Source: Leptotrichia sp. oral taxon 215 str. W9775
GTDB lineage: Bacteria > Fusobacteriota > Fusobacteriia > Fusobacteriales > Leptotrichiaceae
DNA: 64,000 nucleotides
Assembly: GCF_000469505.1 (NCBI RefSeq)
Contig: NZ_KI272860.1
Location: 233,997 to 297,996 of the forward strand
Direction of reading: 5' to 3'
In this document: positions 45,616-53,655 of the stretch, piece by piece
How the letters are laid out: each line of letters opens with the position of its first letter
How positions within the stretch are numbered: position 1 is the stretch's first letter
Notes under the pieces: model-generated
What the model saw: only the letters and a program-made list of their open reading frames with translations
What the model was told of the DNA's origin: nothing
Database searches by the model: none
Program-made: the position numbers and the translations under genes

Positions 45616-47922
45616 CTATTTCCAAAACTGCCACCATTTTTTATTAGTTTTTTTCTGGATTTTCTTTAATTTTTTATCTATTCTCTGCTCATCTTCTATA
45701 TTTATATCTGATAGTTTTATATTTTCTTTAGCCTGTTCGTATTTTTTCTCAGCCTCTTTCCAGTTTTTATTTTTTGATTCCTTATCTCCTTCTTCTTCAT
45801 ACAGGAAAACTTCCGATCTTTTTATTTTTCTCTCTAAATATTCCAGTTTTAGCTGATTATTAAAATTACCTTCATTTTTCAAAGTTTCAAAGATTTTTTT
45901 TGCTTCTTCATATTTGGAAATACTTTCTAAATATCTTTTCAGAACATACATCTGATCCCCTTGTATTTCAAAATTAGTTGCACTTTCAATATCTCTCGAT
46001 ATTTTCTCCCTCTTTATTCTTTCCTGCTCTATTTCTTCTTCTTTTAACTGAATTTCCAGTTTTGACTGTTCCGACTGCTGGATAAACTCTTTTTCCTTTT
46101 CACTTTCATATTTTATAAATTCCTGAGTCTGATTTATAAATTTATCTACATTATTTACATTGTTACTGTCTTTAAGTTCCTGATACATTGTCCTTGCCTT
46201 TGTCAAAAGTGACAGTGCTTCTGAAGGATTATTTGATGTTATCTGATTTAAACCCTCCTGTACCATATTATTTGCTGTCTGTAATTTTGCCATCTGTCTT
46301 GAATTAAGTTCCTGTATTTTAGTATCTATTTCCTGACTCTTCACAGTATCTCCAAGAATCTGATAAGTTTCCCTTGCCTGATAGTAAGCTTCCCTTGACA
46401 TATCCACATCTGAATGCGACAGTACATCACCCTTGTTTTCAGCCAGCAAGGCTCCATTATACGACTGCTTTTCCTTTTCATTTATTTCTCTTATTTTTTC
46501 TTCCATACTTGAAACGTAATCTGCTCTTCCATTTGCTAAATATATATCTGAAGCCATTTTATAGTTTTCTTTAGCAAGATTATAATTTCCTGATGTAAAA
46601 GCTGTGTCACCTGTTATTTCTAAATTTTTGGCTTCCTTTAACTTTGAAGTTGCTTCTATCCTGCTATTTATTTCAGAAAGAACTTCTTCTGTATTTACTT
46701 CATCCCTCTTATATGTATTCTGTTCAAGACTATATTTTGCTTCCTGATATTTTTTTGATGCTTCTTCATAATTTCCATTATTAAAAAATTCATTTCCTTC
46801 TCTTATATCACTGAAACCCTTCTTTAATTTTTCTGTATCCTTTATTTTATTTTTTGTTTCTTCTATTTTTCTATCCATTTCTTTTCTTCGTGCATCTGCA
46901 TTTAGAAAAAATCCTATTACACCTCTGCTTTTAGGTTTTAATTTCTCATATTCTCCTATTACCAGCTCTAGCTCCTTTACCGAATTTTCAAAATTTTTCT
47001 TTATAAGTTCTTCTTCCGCCTGCTGTTCATAAACCGTCACTTTATTCATAATATCTTTTCGCTTCTTTACTTGCCATAATGTTAAAGTTAAAATTATTAA
47101 AATACTTGCTATTGCCACTAATGAAATTTTCATAAAAAATTTCCTGTTATTTTTTTCCATTGGTAAAGGTTCTGCAACAGCTTCTATTCCCACTGCAGCA
47201 AAAGTATAGTTTTCCACATTATCCCTTAAAGTTGCTATAACTTTTTTTTCAAGGGAAACTAACCATTTCTTACCTTCATCATATCTTGAAAGTTCCACTT
47301 CCATTTCTTTTTCATCAATATTTTCCCAAAAACCTATTGTTGTAAGGCAAAAAGTGTCCTTTTCCTGTAATATTACAGGAGTTTTCAGTATATTAGGTTT
47401 TATTTTCCCATAATCCCCTATTGCCTGAAGTAAATCATTCCTCTGTCTATGATATTTCAAATCCCCTGTATTTAAAGCTTCTTCCCCTACAAGTAACTGA
47501 GCAACTGTGTCATCACTGCTCTGTGAAATTACATATCCATTCCTTAAATGATAAAATCTCGTATTTCCAATATTTCCATATAACAACGCATTATAATTAC
47601 TTATTACAATAAGAAGTGAAGTGTGCATCAATGAATATCTTTCTGTTTCAGTCTGCTTTTCCCTTACTTTTAAGTTTGCATACGACATTATTTCATTAAT
47701 TATTTCTATATTAAATCCTGGGTGCAGCATAAAATATTCTATTGCAGATTCCACTGCCAGCCTTGCTGCCACATCTGCCCCTTCTTCTTCATCAAAACCG
47801 TCTGCCACTGCCCATATAGCATAATTATCTAACTGGATATACCCAAAATAGTCATTATTTTTATTTTTTGTACCTGCTTCACTGAAAAAAACTGTTGTAA
47901 ATTTTGCTTCATTTTTTCTCAT
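45616..47922 (-). CDS. PP2C-type phosphatase with transmembrane span and repeat-rich C-terminal region, module B
   Basis: A 768-residue protein. Residues 1-255 are PP2C-like: NDYFGYI, VADGFDEEEGADVAARLA (DG metal motif), GNIGNTRFYHLRNG, and SSDDTVAQLL. One span follows at about 262-282 (FFMKISLVAIASILIILTL). Residues 290-768 are coiled and TPR-like, repeating units such as GNYEEASKKYQEAK, GNYNLAKENYKMAS, and KRYLESISKYEEAKK. It would be a membrane phosphatase that reverses kinase action, with a long scaffold arm. Ribosome-binding site AGGAG; gene follows the FHA gene by 23 bases. Confidence 0.8.
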   Translation of the reverse strand: MRKNEAKFTTVFFSEAGTKNKNNDYFGYIQLDNYAIWAVADGFDEEEGADVAARLAVESAIEYFMLHPGFNIEIINEIMSYANLKVREKQTETERYSLMHTSLLIVISNYNALLYGNIGNTRFYHLRNGYVISQSSDDTVAQLLVGEEALNTGDLKYHRQRNDLLQAIGDYGKIKPNILKTPVILQEKDTFCLTTIGFWENIDEKEMEVELSRYDEGKKWLVSLEKKVIATLRDNVENYTFAAVGIEAVAEPLPMEKNNRKFFMKISLVAIASILIILTLTLWQVKKRKDIMNKVTVYEQQAEEELIKKNFENSVKELELVIGEYEKLKPKSRGVIGFFLNADARRKEMDRKIEETKNKIKDTEKLKKGFSDIREGNEFFNNGNYEEASKKYQEAKYSLEQNTYKRDEVNTEEVLSEINSRIEATSKLKEAKNLEITGDTAFTSGNYNLAKENYKMASDIYLANGRADYVSSMEEKIREINEKEKQSYNGALLAENKGDVLSHSDVDMSREAYYQARETYQILGDTVKSQEIDTKIQELNSRQMAKLQTANNMVQEGLNQITSNNPSEALSLLTKARTMYQELKDSNNVNNVDKFINQTQEFIKYESEKEKEFIQQSEQSKLEIQLKEEEIEQERIKREKISRDIESATNFEIQGDQMYVLKRYLESISKYEEAKKIFETLKNEGNFNNQLKLEYLERKIKRSEVFLYEEEGDKESKNKNWKEAEKKYEQAKENIKLSDINIEDEQRIDKKLKKIQKKTNKKWWQFWK

Positions 47923-47945
47923 TTACCCCGCTCCTGATTTCCCTT

Positions 47946-48491
47946 TTATAATACCTCTTTTTTCGATTTTGATTTTTCCTTATTCCAGTCAAAATTTTCT
48001 CCGCATAAATTCACAAAAATAAACTTACTTTCTCCTATCTCAATTAAATTATATGCCTTTAATTCCCTTGTGTCATACAACGCTTCATTATCTATGTATA
48101 TAAGACCATTTGCCTGGCCTGGCGTTATCATAAAAATTCTTTTTTTGGGATTATAGCTTATCGAGCAGTGATTTTTTCTTGAAATTGAATTATCCCCTGT
48201 TAACTGAATATCCATGTCATCTCCCCGCCCAATAAAATTTCTTTCACTGACTATACGGAAATCTTTTCCCTTTTCTGCCCCTTCAATACATGTCAACCAG
48301 CCAACAACCGGATCGATATTAACATCCTTTGACCAATATGCCATTGTTTTATCATCATCTTCCATTTCTTCAACCAGATTTATTTTATCTTCCTTTATTT
48401 CCAGATCCAGTCCTTCAGATTTACAGTATGGACATACAGCATATCTTGAAACATCATACATATGGCCATTTTTACATCTATCTAATTTCAT
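47946..48491 (-). CDS. FHA domain protein with N-terminal zinc ribbon, module B
   Basis: A 181-residue cytosolic protein. The first 25 residues hold a zinc ribbon, CKNGHMYDVSRYAVCPYC (Cys-Cys-Cys pattern with a His). A short acidic threonine motif (EMEDDDKTMAYW) follows, a likely phosphorylation site read by FHA domains. Residues 65-165 are an FHA domain: NFIGRGDDMDIQLTGDNSISRKNHCSI, the conserved Gly-Arg, Ser-x-x-His set. It should bind phospho-threonine proteins of the kinase circuit. Ribosome-binding site GGGGGAA. Confidence 0.85.
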   Translation of the reverse strand: MKLDRCKNGHMYDVSRYAVCPYCKSEGLDLEIKEDKINLVEEMEDDDKTMAYWSKDVNIDPVVGWLTCIEGAEKGKDFRIVSERNFIGRGDDMDIQLTGDNSISRKNHCSISYNPKKRIFMITPGQANGLIYIDNEALYDTRELKAYNLIEIGESKFIFVNLCGENFDWNKEKSKSKKEVL

Positions 48492-48528
48492 TCTTTTCCC
48501 CCGTTTTTATCCTCTTATATTTTACTCA

Positions 48529-49344
48529 TTATTTTAATAGCAGCTTTGTTGTTGCTAAATATATAATATCTCCTGACTCTACCTTTACAGGCGTATTCTT
48601 TTTTAGCTTAACTTTTCTTTTATCCCTTATTCTCTCAATTCCACTGCCATTCTGTGAACCTAAATCCTCATAATACCAGAGACCATTTACCCTATTTAAT
48701 ATCCCATGTGCCCTGCTCACAAGATTTCCATATACAGCTTCCCCAACATCAATATCCACCTTATTTCTAGGAGTTTTTTTCCCTAATAATAAAGAAGTTG
48801 CCCTACCTATTTTCCATACTTTAATATCATAGTCATCACAATTCTTCAATATTATATTTTCCAGCTGATTTTTTTCAAGCTGTTCAATATCTTTAACTTT
48901 TTCTAAAAATACATCATGTTCCTTAGTTCTTTCATTTTTTATTTCCCTTATTTCATTCTCAAAATTTACTTTTTCATTGAATCTTTCCACAATAAGAAGA
49001 TACAATGTTATTGCTATAAATATAAAAATTGAAACATACATACTTTTTATAGAATATCCCGAAAAGTGAATATATACAAAAGTCATAAATAAAATTATTA
49101 AAATAATACTGTTTTTTAGATTAAAAAAATTTCTCTGTTTTTTACCTTTTGCTAAAAGTATCCGTTTTTCATATTTTTTAATGCCTCTATTTACCGACAT
49201 CCCATCATTACTTTTATTTTCTGTCATTCCACCTGTTGTTTCTGACCTATTTACCAAATTTCTAAATCTGTTTAAATTTCCCCTTCTGATTACAAATCTT
49301 CTAAATAATCTTACTGGATTTAAAAAATACAATATATTTCTCAT
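48529..49344 (-). CDS. Membrane FHA domain protein, module B
   Basis: A 271-residue protein: basic N-terminus, two hydrophobic spans at about 80-125 (IILIILFMTFVYIHF, IFIFIAITLYLLIVE), a coiled segment, and a C-terminal FHA domain (GNLVSRAHGILNRVNG, YYEDLGSQNGSGI). The SRAH and SQNGS motifs match phosphothreonine-binding residues. Anchored in the inner membrane, it could recruit the machine to the cell envelope after kinase activation, as Fha-type proteins do in type VI systems; inferred from domain and context. AGGGGG upstream of the ATG. Confidence 0.82.
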   Translation of the reverse strand: MRNILYFLNPVRLFRRFVIRRGNLNRFRNLVNRSETTGGMTENKSNDGMSVNRGIKKYEKRILLAKGKKQRNFFNLKNSIILIILFMTFVYIHFSGYSIKSMYVSIFIFIAITLYLLIVERFNEKVNFENEIREIKNERTKEHDVFLEKVKDIEQLEKNQLENIILKNCDDYDIKVWKIGRATSLLLGKKTPRNKVDIDVGEAVYGNLVSRAHGILNRVNGLWYYEDLGSQNGSGIERIRDKRKVKLKKNTPVKVESGDIIYLATTKLLLK

Positions 49345-49367
49345 ATTCCCCCTATTGAATTTTTTAG

Positions 49368-49796
49368 CTATTTCTTTTTCATCTTAAAAAAATCTTCAAA
49401 ATTTCTTTCTATATTTTTCTTATATTTCTCTGAATTCTTCCTATTTACTTTATCAATATTTTCCACATTAAATCTGGAATTAAACATATTTTTTATGTCA
49501 TCAGGCATAAAGGAAAAGCTGCTGGAAGTATTCCTATATTCATTGAAATTTCTTTTTTCCTTTTTAGAAGCCTTCAAATCTGGCTCTTTTCTCTTTTTAT
49601 CGAATTCTTCTCTTTTTCTGTTATCTGATAATATTTCATATGCTTCAGAAATTTTTCTGAATTTTTCTGAAGCACTTTCATTATCAGGATTTCTGTCTGG
49701 ATGATACTTAAAAGCTAATTTCCTATATTTTGATTTTATTTCATCTATTTTTGAATTCTCTGAAACCCCTAAAATTTCATAATAATCTTCTTTTAT
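49368..49796 (-). CDS. J-domain (DnaJ-like) protein with ATA start codon, module B
   Basis: A 142-residue protein. Reading from ATA at 49794-49796 gives KEDYYEILGVSENSKIDEIK, then the helix KSKYRKLAFKYHPDRNPD with the HPD motif intact, and SEAYEILSDNRKREEFDKK. A Lys/Glu-rich tail follows. No ATG, GTG or TTG precedes the J-domain: the in-frame TAA is two codons upstream. AGGAGG lies 9 bases before the ATA. The domain stimulates Hsp70 ATPases, so the partner is likely the Hsp70-like protein at 41011-43626. The standard gene finders report only the 69-residue end. Confidence 0.72.
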   Translation of the reverse strand: MKEDYYEILGVSENSKIDEIKSKYRKLAFKYHPDRNPDNESASEKFRKISEAYEILSDNRKREEFDKKRKEPDLKASKKEKRNFNEYRNTSSSFSFMPDDIKNMFNSRFNVENIDKVNRKNSEKYKKNIERNFEDFFKMKKK

Positions 49797-49852
49797 CCTT
49801 TACTACCTCCTTTCAAATTTATTTACCCCCTTTTATAAACCTCTTCCACTAA

Positions 49853-50635
49853 CTATTCAATCGTTATCTTTTTAGGAATTATTCTTTTTTTCTCTTTTAT
49901 AGTTCTTTCCTCCCCAAGATTTTCCAAAATCCTTAAAAGGTTCTCATAAAGCTCTTCATTAGTATAATCTTCATTTGTATTACCTAATTTTCTGTTTATA
50001 TATGCTGTTATTACTTCCCTTTCAATAATTTCCCCCTGCAAACAGCTATTATAAAAATTAATATCAAATATATCAAGATTTTCCTTTTTAGAAGCTTCCA
50101 TACCCCATAATTTTAATATTTCCGGATGTAAGGTTCCTTTCTCATTTTTGGAAGAATATTTTACATTTATTATTTCAAGCAAATTGAAATCTCTTCTCAA
50201 ATCCTTAAAATCTTTATAATCATTTCTCAATTCTGCACCTGTTCTAGTTATAAACCTAGTTATTTCTATTTCATTATCCAGAATTTTTTCTTCCTCTGTA
50301 AGTATAAATTCTCCCCTTCTTATATAATATTTTTTATCTTCTATATCTGAAATAAGCCTCAATTTCAATATATATTTATTTTCAACCTCCGGCATTGGAA
50401 AAATATAATCTTCTCTCATTCTATAAATATTTTTCCCATATTTTGCTATTCCTCCAGTTATTTTTACTTCTCTCTTTTCTGTATCACTTACTATTTCAAA
50501 TCCCTTAATTATTCCATTTTTTCTGTCCATATACATGAGATTCAGCATTTCTTCAGGATTATCCCTAAGTAAGTCCAGTTCTTTTTTATCTATCAGTTCT
50601 CCCCTTTTAAATATGGGGTATCTATTTTCAAACAT
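49853..50635 (-). CDS. Uncharacterised module B protein, baseplate/tail-like
   Basis: A 260-residue soluble protein. The N-terminal half is beta-rich (MYMDRKNGIIKGFEIVSDTE, GGIAKYGKNIYRMREDYIFP) in the style of phage tail or baseplate components; the C-terminal half is helical with a DYTNEELYENLLRILENLGEE segment. No family was named. The start ATG has GGGG then AGAGA upstream. It lies between the tube gene and the J-domain gene, the place of baseplate genes in contractile clusters; function inferred from place only. Confidence 0.5.
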   Translation of the reverse strand: MFENRYPIFKRGELIDKKELDLLRDNPEEMLNLMYMDRKNGIIKGFEIVSDTEKREVKITGGIAKYGKNIYRMREDYIFPMPEVENKYILKLRLISDIEDKKYYIRRGEFILTEEEKILDNEIEITRFITRTGAELRNDYKDFKDLRRDFNLLEIINVKYSSKNEKGTLHPEILKLWGMEASKKENLDIFDINFYNSCLQGEIIEREVITAYINRKLGNTNEDYTNEELYENLLRILENLGEERTIKEKKRIIPKKITIE

Positions 50636-50722
50636 TCTCTTAACCCCAGTCTATATTGTATAGTTATTTAACAGGACTGTCTTTGAAAATATATCTTCTC
50701 AAAGACATCCCGTTTCATTTGG

Positions 50723-51160
50723 TTATGCCTCCTGTGAAGCATAACCTCCTTCAATTGCTACTTCTTTTACCTTTTCCTTTTTCTGTTTGATTTTCAGAAT
50801 AAACGTACCTGTACCTGCCTGATTTCCATATTCTTCAATATAGTCCACCACAAATACATTTGTCATGTCAATTTTTCTTACCATCTGACCTGCAGAAATT
50901 ATTTCCAGCGAAGCCTGTCTGTAAGCATCACTCGATTCTGACGGTACTAGCGACCATCTTGCTACTTTTCTTGTGTCATCTTCAGTGTCTCCACCTGCCG
51001 CCGCTAAAATTTTCCCTTTAATTTCAAGTATTACGCTTAGGTCTGTCGCACGTGCATTCGAGTCATCTGGAGTTTCTGATATATACCTGACATCAAGAAT
51101 ACTCTCCTTATCCAGTAAAATTTCTTCAGTTTGTCCCTTTACATTAAGTCTAAAACCCAT
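50723..51160 (-). CDS. Tube-like (Hcp-type) protein, module B
   Basis: A 145-residue, mostly beta protein related to the module A product at 25970-26440. Segments: FRLNVKGQTEEILLDKES, DLSVILEIKGKILAAAG, DTRKVARWSLVP, and GTGTFILKIKQKK. A short Gly/Ala loop replaces the Asn-rich insertion of its relative. It is directly downstream of the sheath-like gene, the usual order of sheath and tube genes in contractile machines. The ribosome-binding site AAGGAGG is strong, as expected for an abundant subunit. Confidence 0.6.
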   Translation of the reverse strand: MGFRLNVKGQTEEILLDKESILDVRYISETPDDSNARATDLSVILEIKGKILAAAGGDTEDDTRKVARWSLVPSESSDAYRQASLEIISAGQMVRKIDMTNVFVVDYIEEYGNQAGTGTFILKIKQKKEKVKEVAIEGGYASQEA

Positions 51161-51199
51161 TAACTACCTCCTTAAATATTTATTTAAATTTGTTGCAAC

Positions 51200-53377
51200 C
51201 TATTTATTTATTTCCACCTGAAGATTTTTAACATTTCCTGCAAATGTTATATTCAGCTGGCATATACCGTTTTCCTCATCTATAATATGTGACATATCGT
51301 CACCCTTCTGCATAATCCCGTTAACAAACTTCTCATCTTTTACCCATATGGATTTCTGGCTTTCAGGATGTGTACTGAAAAAGAAATCCAGCTTGTCTTC
51401 CTTAAAATCTGTCGTTATAAATCTCAATGTTCTCTCTATAAAAGTTGTTGTTAAAGTCTTATATAACGGTTCATATATTCCATCACTATTTTTTGACAAT
51501 GTCCTAGCCTTATAGACAATAATATTTCTTATTTTCTCTTTTTTTACATGTGCTGTATCTGAAGAAAATATAAATCCATATCCAAACTGGTTTATTTTGT
51601 CTTTAATAGTATTTGTAAAACCTGATATTTCCTTTGCCATAGTTGTTCTGGCCTTATATGAGTTATCCTCAGATTCTATATCAAACCTTACACCAGGATA
51701 TATTTGTGAAACTGAAGTAAATCTTTCCCTCAGATAGTTAGGACATTGATATGCCCCTGTAATTCCTGCTGCCACATATGCTCCATCTATATATATCCCT
51801 TCAATCCAGAATTTCATAAGATCTTCCTTTTCAGAAGACAGTTTCACTCCATTTTCTTCCTCGTACTTCATTTTATAGTCCAGCAGCACTCCTGACTTAT
51901 CCTTCGGTATTATTGTAAAATTAGGAATTACAGGTATCACATATTCTGAATAGCTCTGATTTTCCAGAATTGCAGTTTTTTCCATATATTTGTCAGGGCC
52001 TTCCACTGCAAGACTGTTAAATGTTGTTTCATCATTTCTTTCAAAATTGAAAAATATCTGTACCTTATATTCTCCTAAAACTGTCATCAGGTTTGTTAAA
52101 GTTTCCATTGTATTTTTTTCAGGTTTTTCTTCATTCTGTTTCCCCTTAAATCTTTCCCTTATTTTCTTTTCCTTTTTATTTATATCCAGATCTACATTTG
52201 GATATATCCCAAACCATATTGTATTTTCAAAGTCATTTTTTGCATTGACAGTATTAAAAAAAGCTTTTAATCTCTCTTTATTTCCTGTTTTAACAAGCAT
52301 TTCCGATTTAATATTTGTTACAAGCAATTTTGGTTTCATTAAGGAAAGTTTTGTATTATATTGCTCAAAAAACATTTTTACACCTAAAAGCTTTTCAATT
52401 AACGGTTTTGCAATTTTAATGAAATTTTCCTGTGCATCCTTATAAAAGCTCAAATAGTTATTATAATTTTTTACTTCCTGTTCAGGTTCAATATTTACAA
52501 TACTTTCTGCCAAAGGTACAAATGTTCTTACAACCAGATCTTTTATATATTCATTTGGTTCTTCGGTGACATTTTCATAATCTTCCTTAAATGTTGCGAC
52601 TAGGGCATTTGTATTTTTATCCTCTGTAATTGCAAGTGCATTTGATTCTTCCTTCTTATATTCGATTACTTCCAGTTCCCCTTTATTTCCAACCTTTAAC
52701 ATTCCAAGTTTTATCTGATCTGATTTAAATGTATTTTCATCGTGGCCTAAAAGAAGTCTGGTTTTAATATCTTCAATAGCCAAAGGCAGCATACCAAGGA
52801 CGTTACTGTAATTATGTGATGCTTCCTCAAATTTTTCATTAAGCCTGTCACCAAGCTCAAATTTCTGCGGATTTTCTTCATCAAGTTCCTCATATTTGTT
52901 ATAAATATATGCAATTTCTTTTCTAGTCTGCTTTATATCCTCAATTACCTTTTTCGGTGAAAGTAATTCCAGAATATTTTCAAATTTAAAATCAACATTC
53001 TTATTTCCCTGTGACTTTCTTGCTTCTATAAGCGTATTTAACATTTTAAAAAACGTATTTCCATTGTCTATTTTTATCTCATTTATTAGTTCATCCGGTA
53101 TTCCTTCCGGCCTTTTTAAAAGATATTTTATACTTTGTGTAGCTGAATTGTAATAACTGTAAACTTTCGGTTCAAATTTTTTAAGAAAATCATCAAAATC
53201 TGATACTAAAAGATATTTATTAATTTCTATTATCCTTTCATCAGAAAGGGAATCCATATCCTTTACTTCATCAATCAATGTCAGTAAATCCGGTTTTTCA
53301 GGATTTATTTCCTCAAATAGAATTGTTCTGTTTGTCTGTGTAATAATATTTTTATTATTCATACTCAAATAAAGCAT
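51200..53377 (-). CDS. Sheath-like protein, first gene of module B
   Basis: A 725-residue soluble protein. The N-terminal 220 residues are helical. The C-terminal 300 residues have the feel of a TssC/sheath: WIEGIYIDGAYVAAGITGAY near 545, TTMAKEISGFTNTIKDKINQFG near 600, IIVYKARTLSKNSDG (the short arm near the core) and a FIERTLRFITTDFKEDKLDFFF segment. It is longer than TssC (about 490) and similar to TssB plus TssC combined, but no TssB region could be recognised. It follows a strong promoter and precedes the tube-like gene. The ATG at 53377 is distant from the GGAGG (53406-53413); ATG 53362 is possible. Confidence 0.5.
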   Translation of the reverse strand: MLYLSMNNKNIITQTNRTILFEEINPEKPDLLTLIDEVKDMDSLSDERIIEINKYLLVSDFDDFLKKFEPKVYSYYNSATQSIKYLLKRPEGIPDELINEIKIDNGNTFFKMLNTLIEARKSQGNKNVDFKFENILELLSPKKVIEDIKQTRKEIAYIYNKYEELDEENPQKFELGDRLNEKFEEASHNYSNVLGMLPLAIEDIKTRLLLGHDENTFKSDQIKLGMLKVGNKGELEVIEYKKEESNALAITEDKNTNALVATFKEDYENVTEEPNEYIKDLVVRTFVPLAESIVNIEPEQEVKNYNNYLSFYKDAQENFIKIAKPLIEKLLGVKMFFEQYNTKLSLMKPKLLVTNIKSEMLVKTGNKERLKAFFNTVNAKNDFENTIWFGIYPNVDLDINKKEKKIRERFKGKQNEEKPEKNTMETLTNLMTVLGEYKVQIFFNFERNDETTFNSLAVEGPDKYMEKTAILENQSYSEYVIPVIPNFTIIPKDKSGVLLDYKMKYEEENGVKLSSEKEDLMKFWIEGIYIDGAYVAAGITGAYQCPNYLRERFTSVSQIYPGVRFDIESEDNSYKARTTMAKEISGFTNTIKDKINQFGYGFIFSSDTAHVKKEKIRNIIVYKARTLSKNSDGIYEPLYKTLTTTFIERTLRFITTDFKEDKLDFFFSTHPESQKSIWVKDEKFVNGIMQKGDDMSHIIDEENGICQLNITFAGNVKNLQVEINK

Positions 53378-53465
53378 TAAAATATTATAAATATTTTATA
53401 CTTTTCCTCCCCCTTTATTTTATAAATAGTTAAAATTTTAAATTAACTAATTATTAATTAAAAAT

Positions 53466-53494
53466 ATAATACACTTATTTTTAAATTTTGTCAA
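53466..53494 (-). promoter_or_regulatory. Promoter of module B
   Basis: TTGACA (53489-53494), 17 bases, TATTAT (53466-53471), minus strand, 89 bases from the sheath-like ATG. All twelve genes downstream to 38913 are tightly packed. The remainder of 53378-53655 is AT-rich with only the terminator at 53566-53635. Confidence 0.8.
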
Positions 53495-53565
53495 GTAAAA
53501 TATTATTTTTTTTTAATCTATTTTATAAAATTATTCTGAACACCAATATTTTAGCTATTTTCTAA

Positions 53566-53635
53566 AATAAAAAACTATCTCAAAAGAGACAGTGACTAAA
53601 ATAAATCATGTGATAGTCATCTTCCCATTGAGATA
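53566..53635 (-). terminator. Branched terminator after the Trp-type ABC operon
   Basis: On the minus strand TATCTCAA (53628-53635) pairs with TTGAGATA (53576-53583), with an inner TGACTA/TAGTCA stem, followed by GTTTTTTATTTT. It starts 21 bases after the ATPase stop. Confidence 0.75.
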
Positions 53636-53655
53636 ATTATGTAATTGTCTTATTT

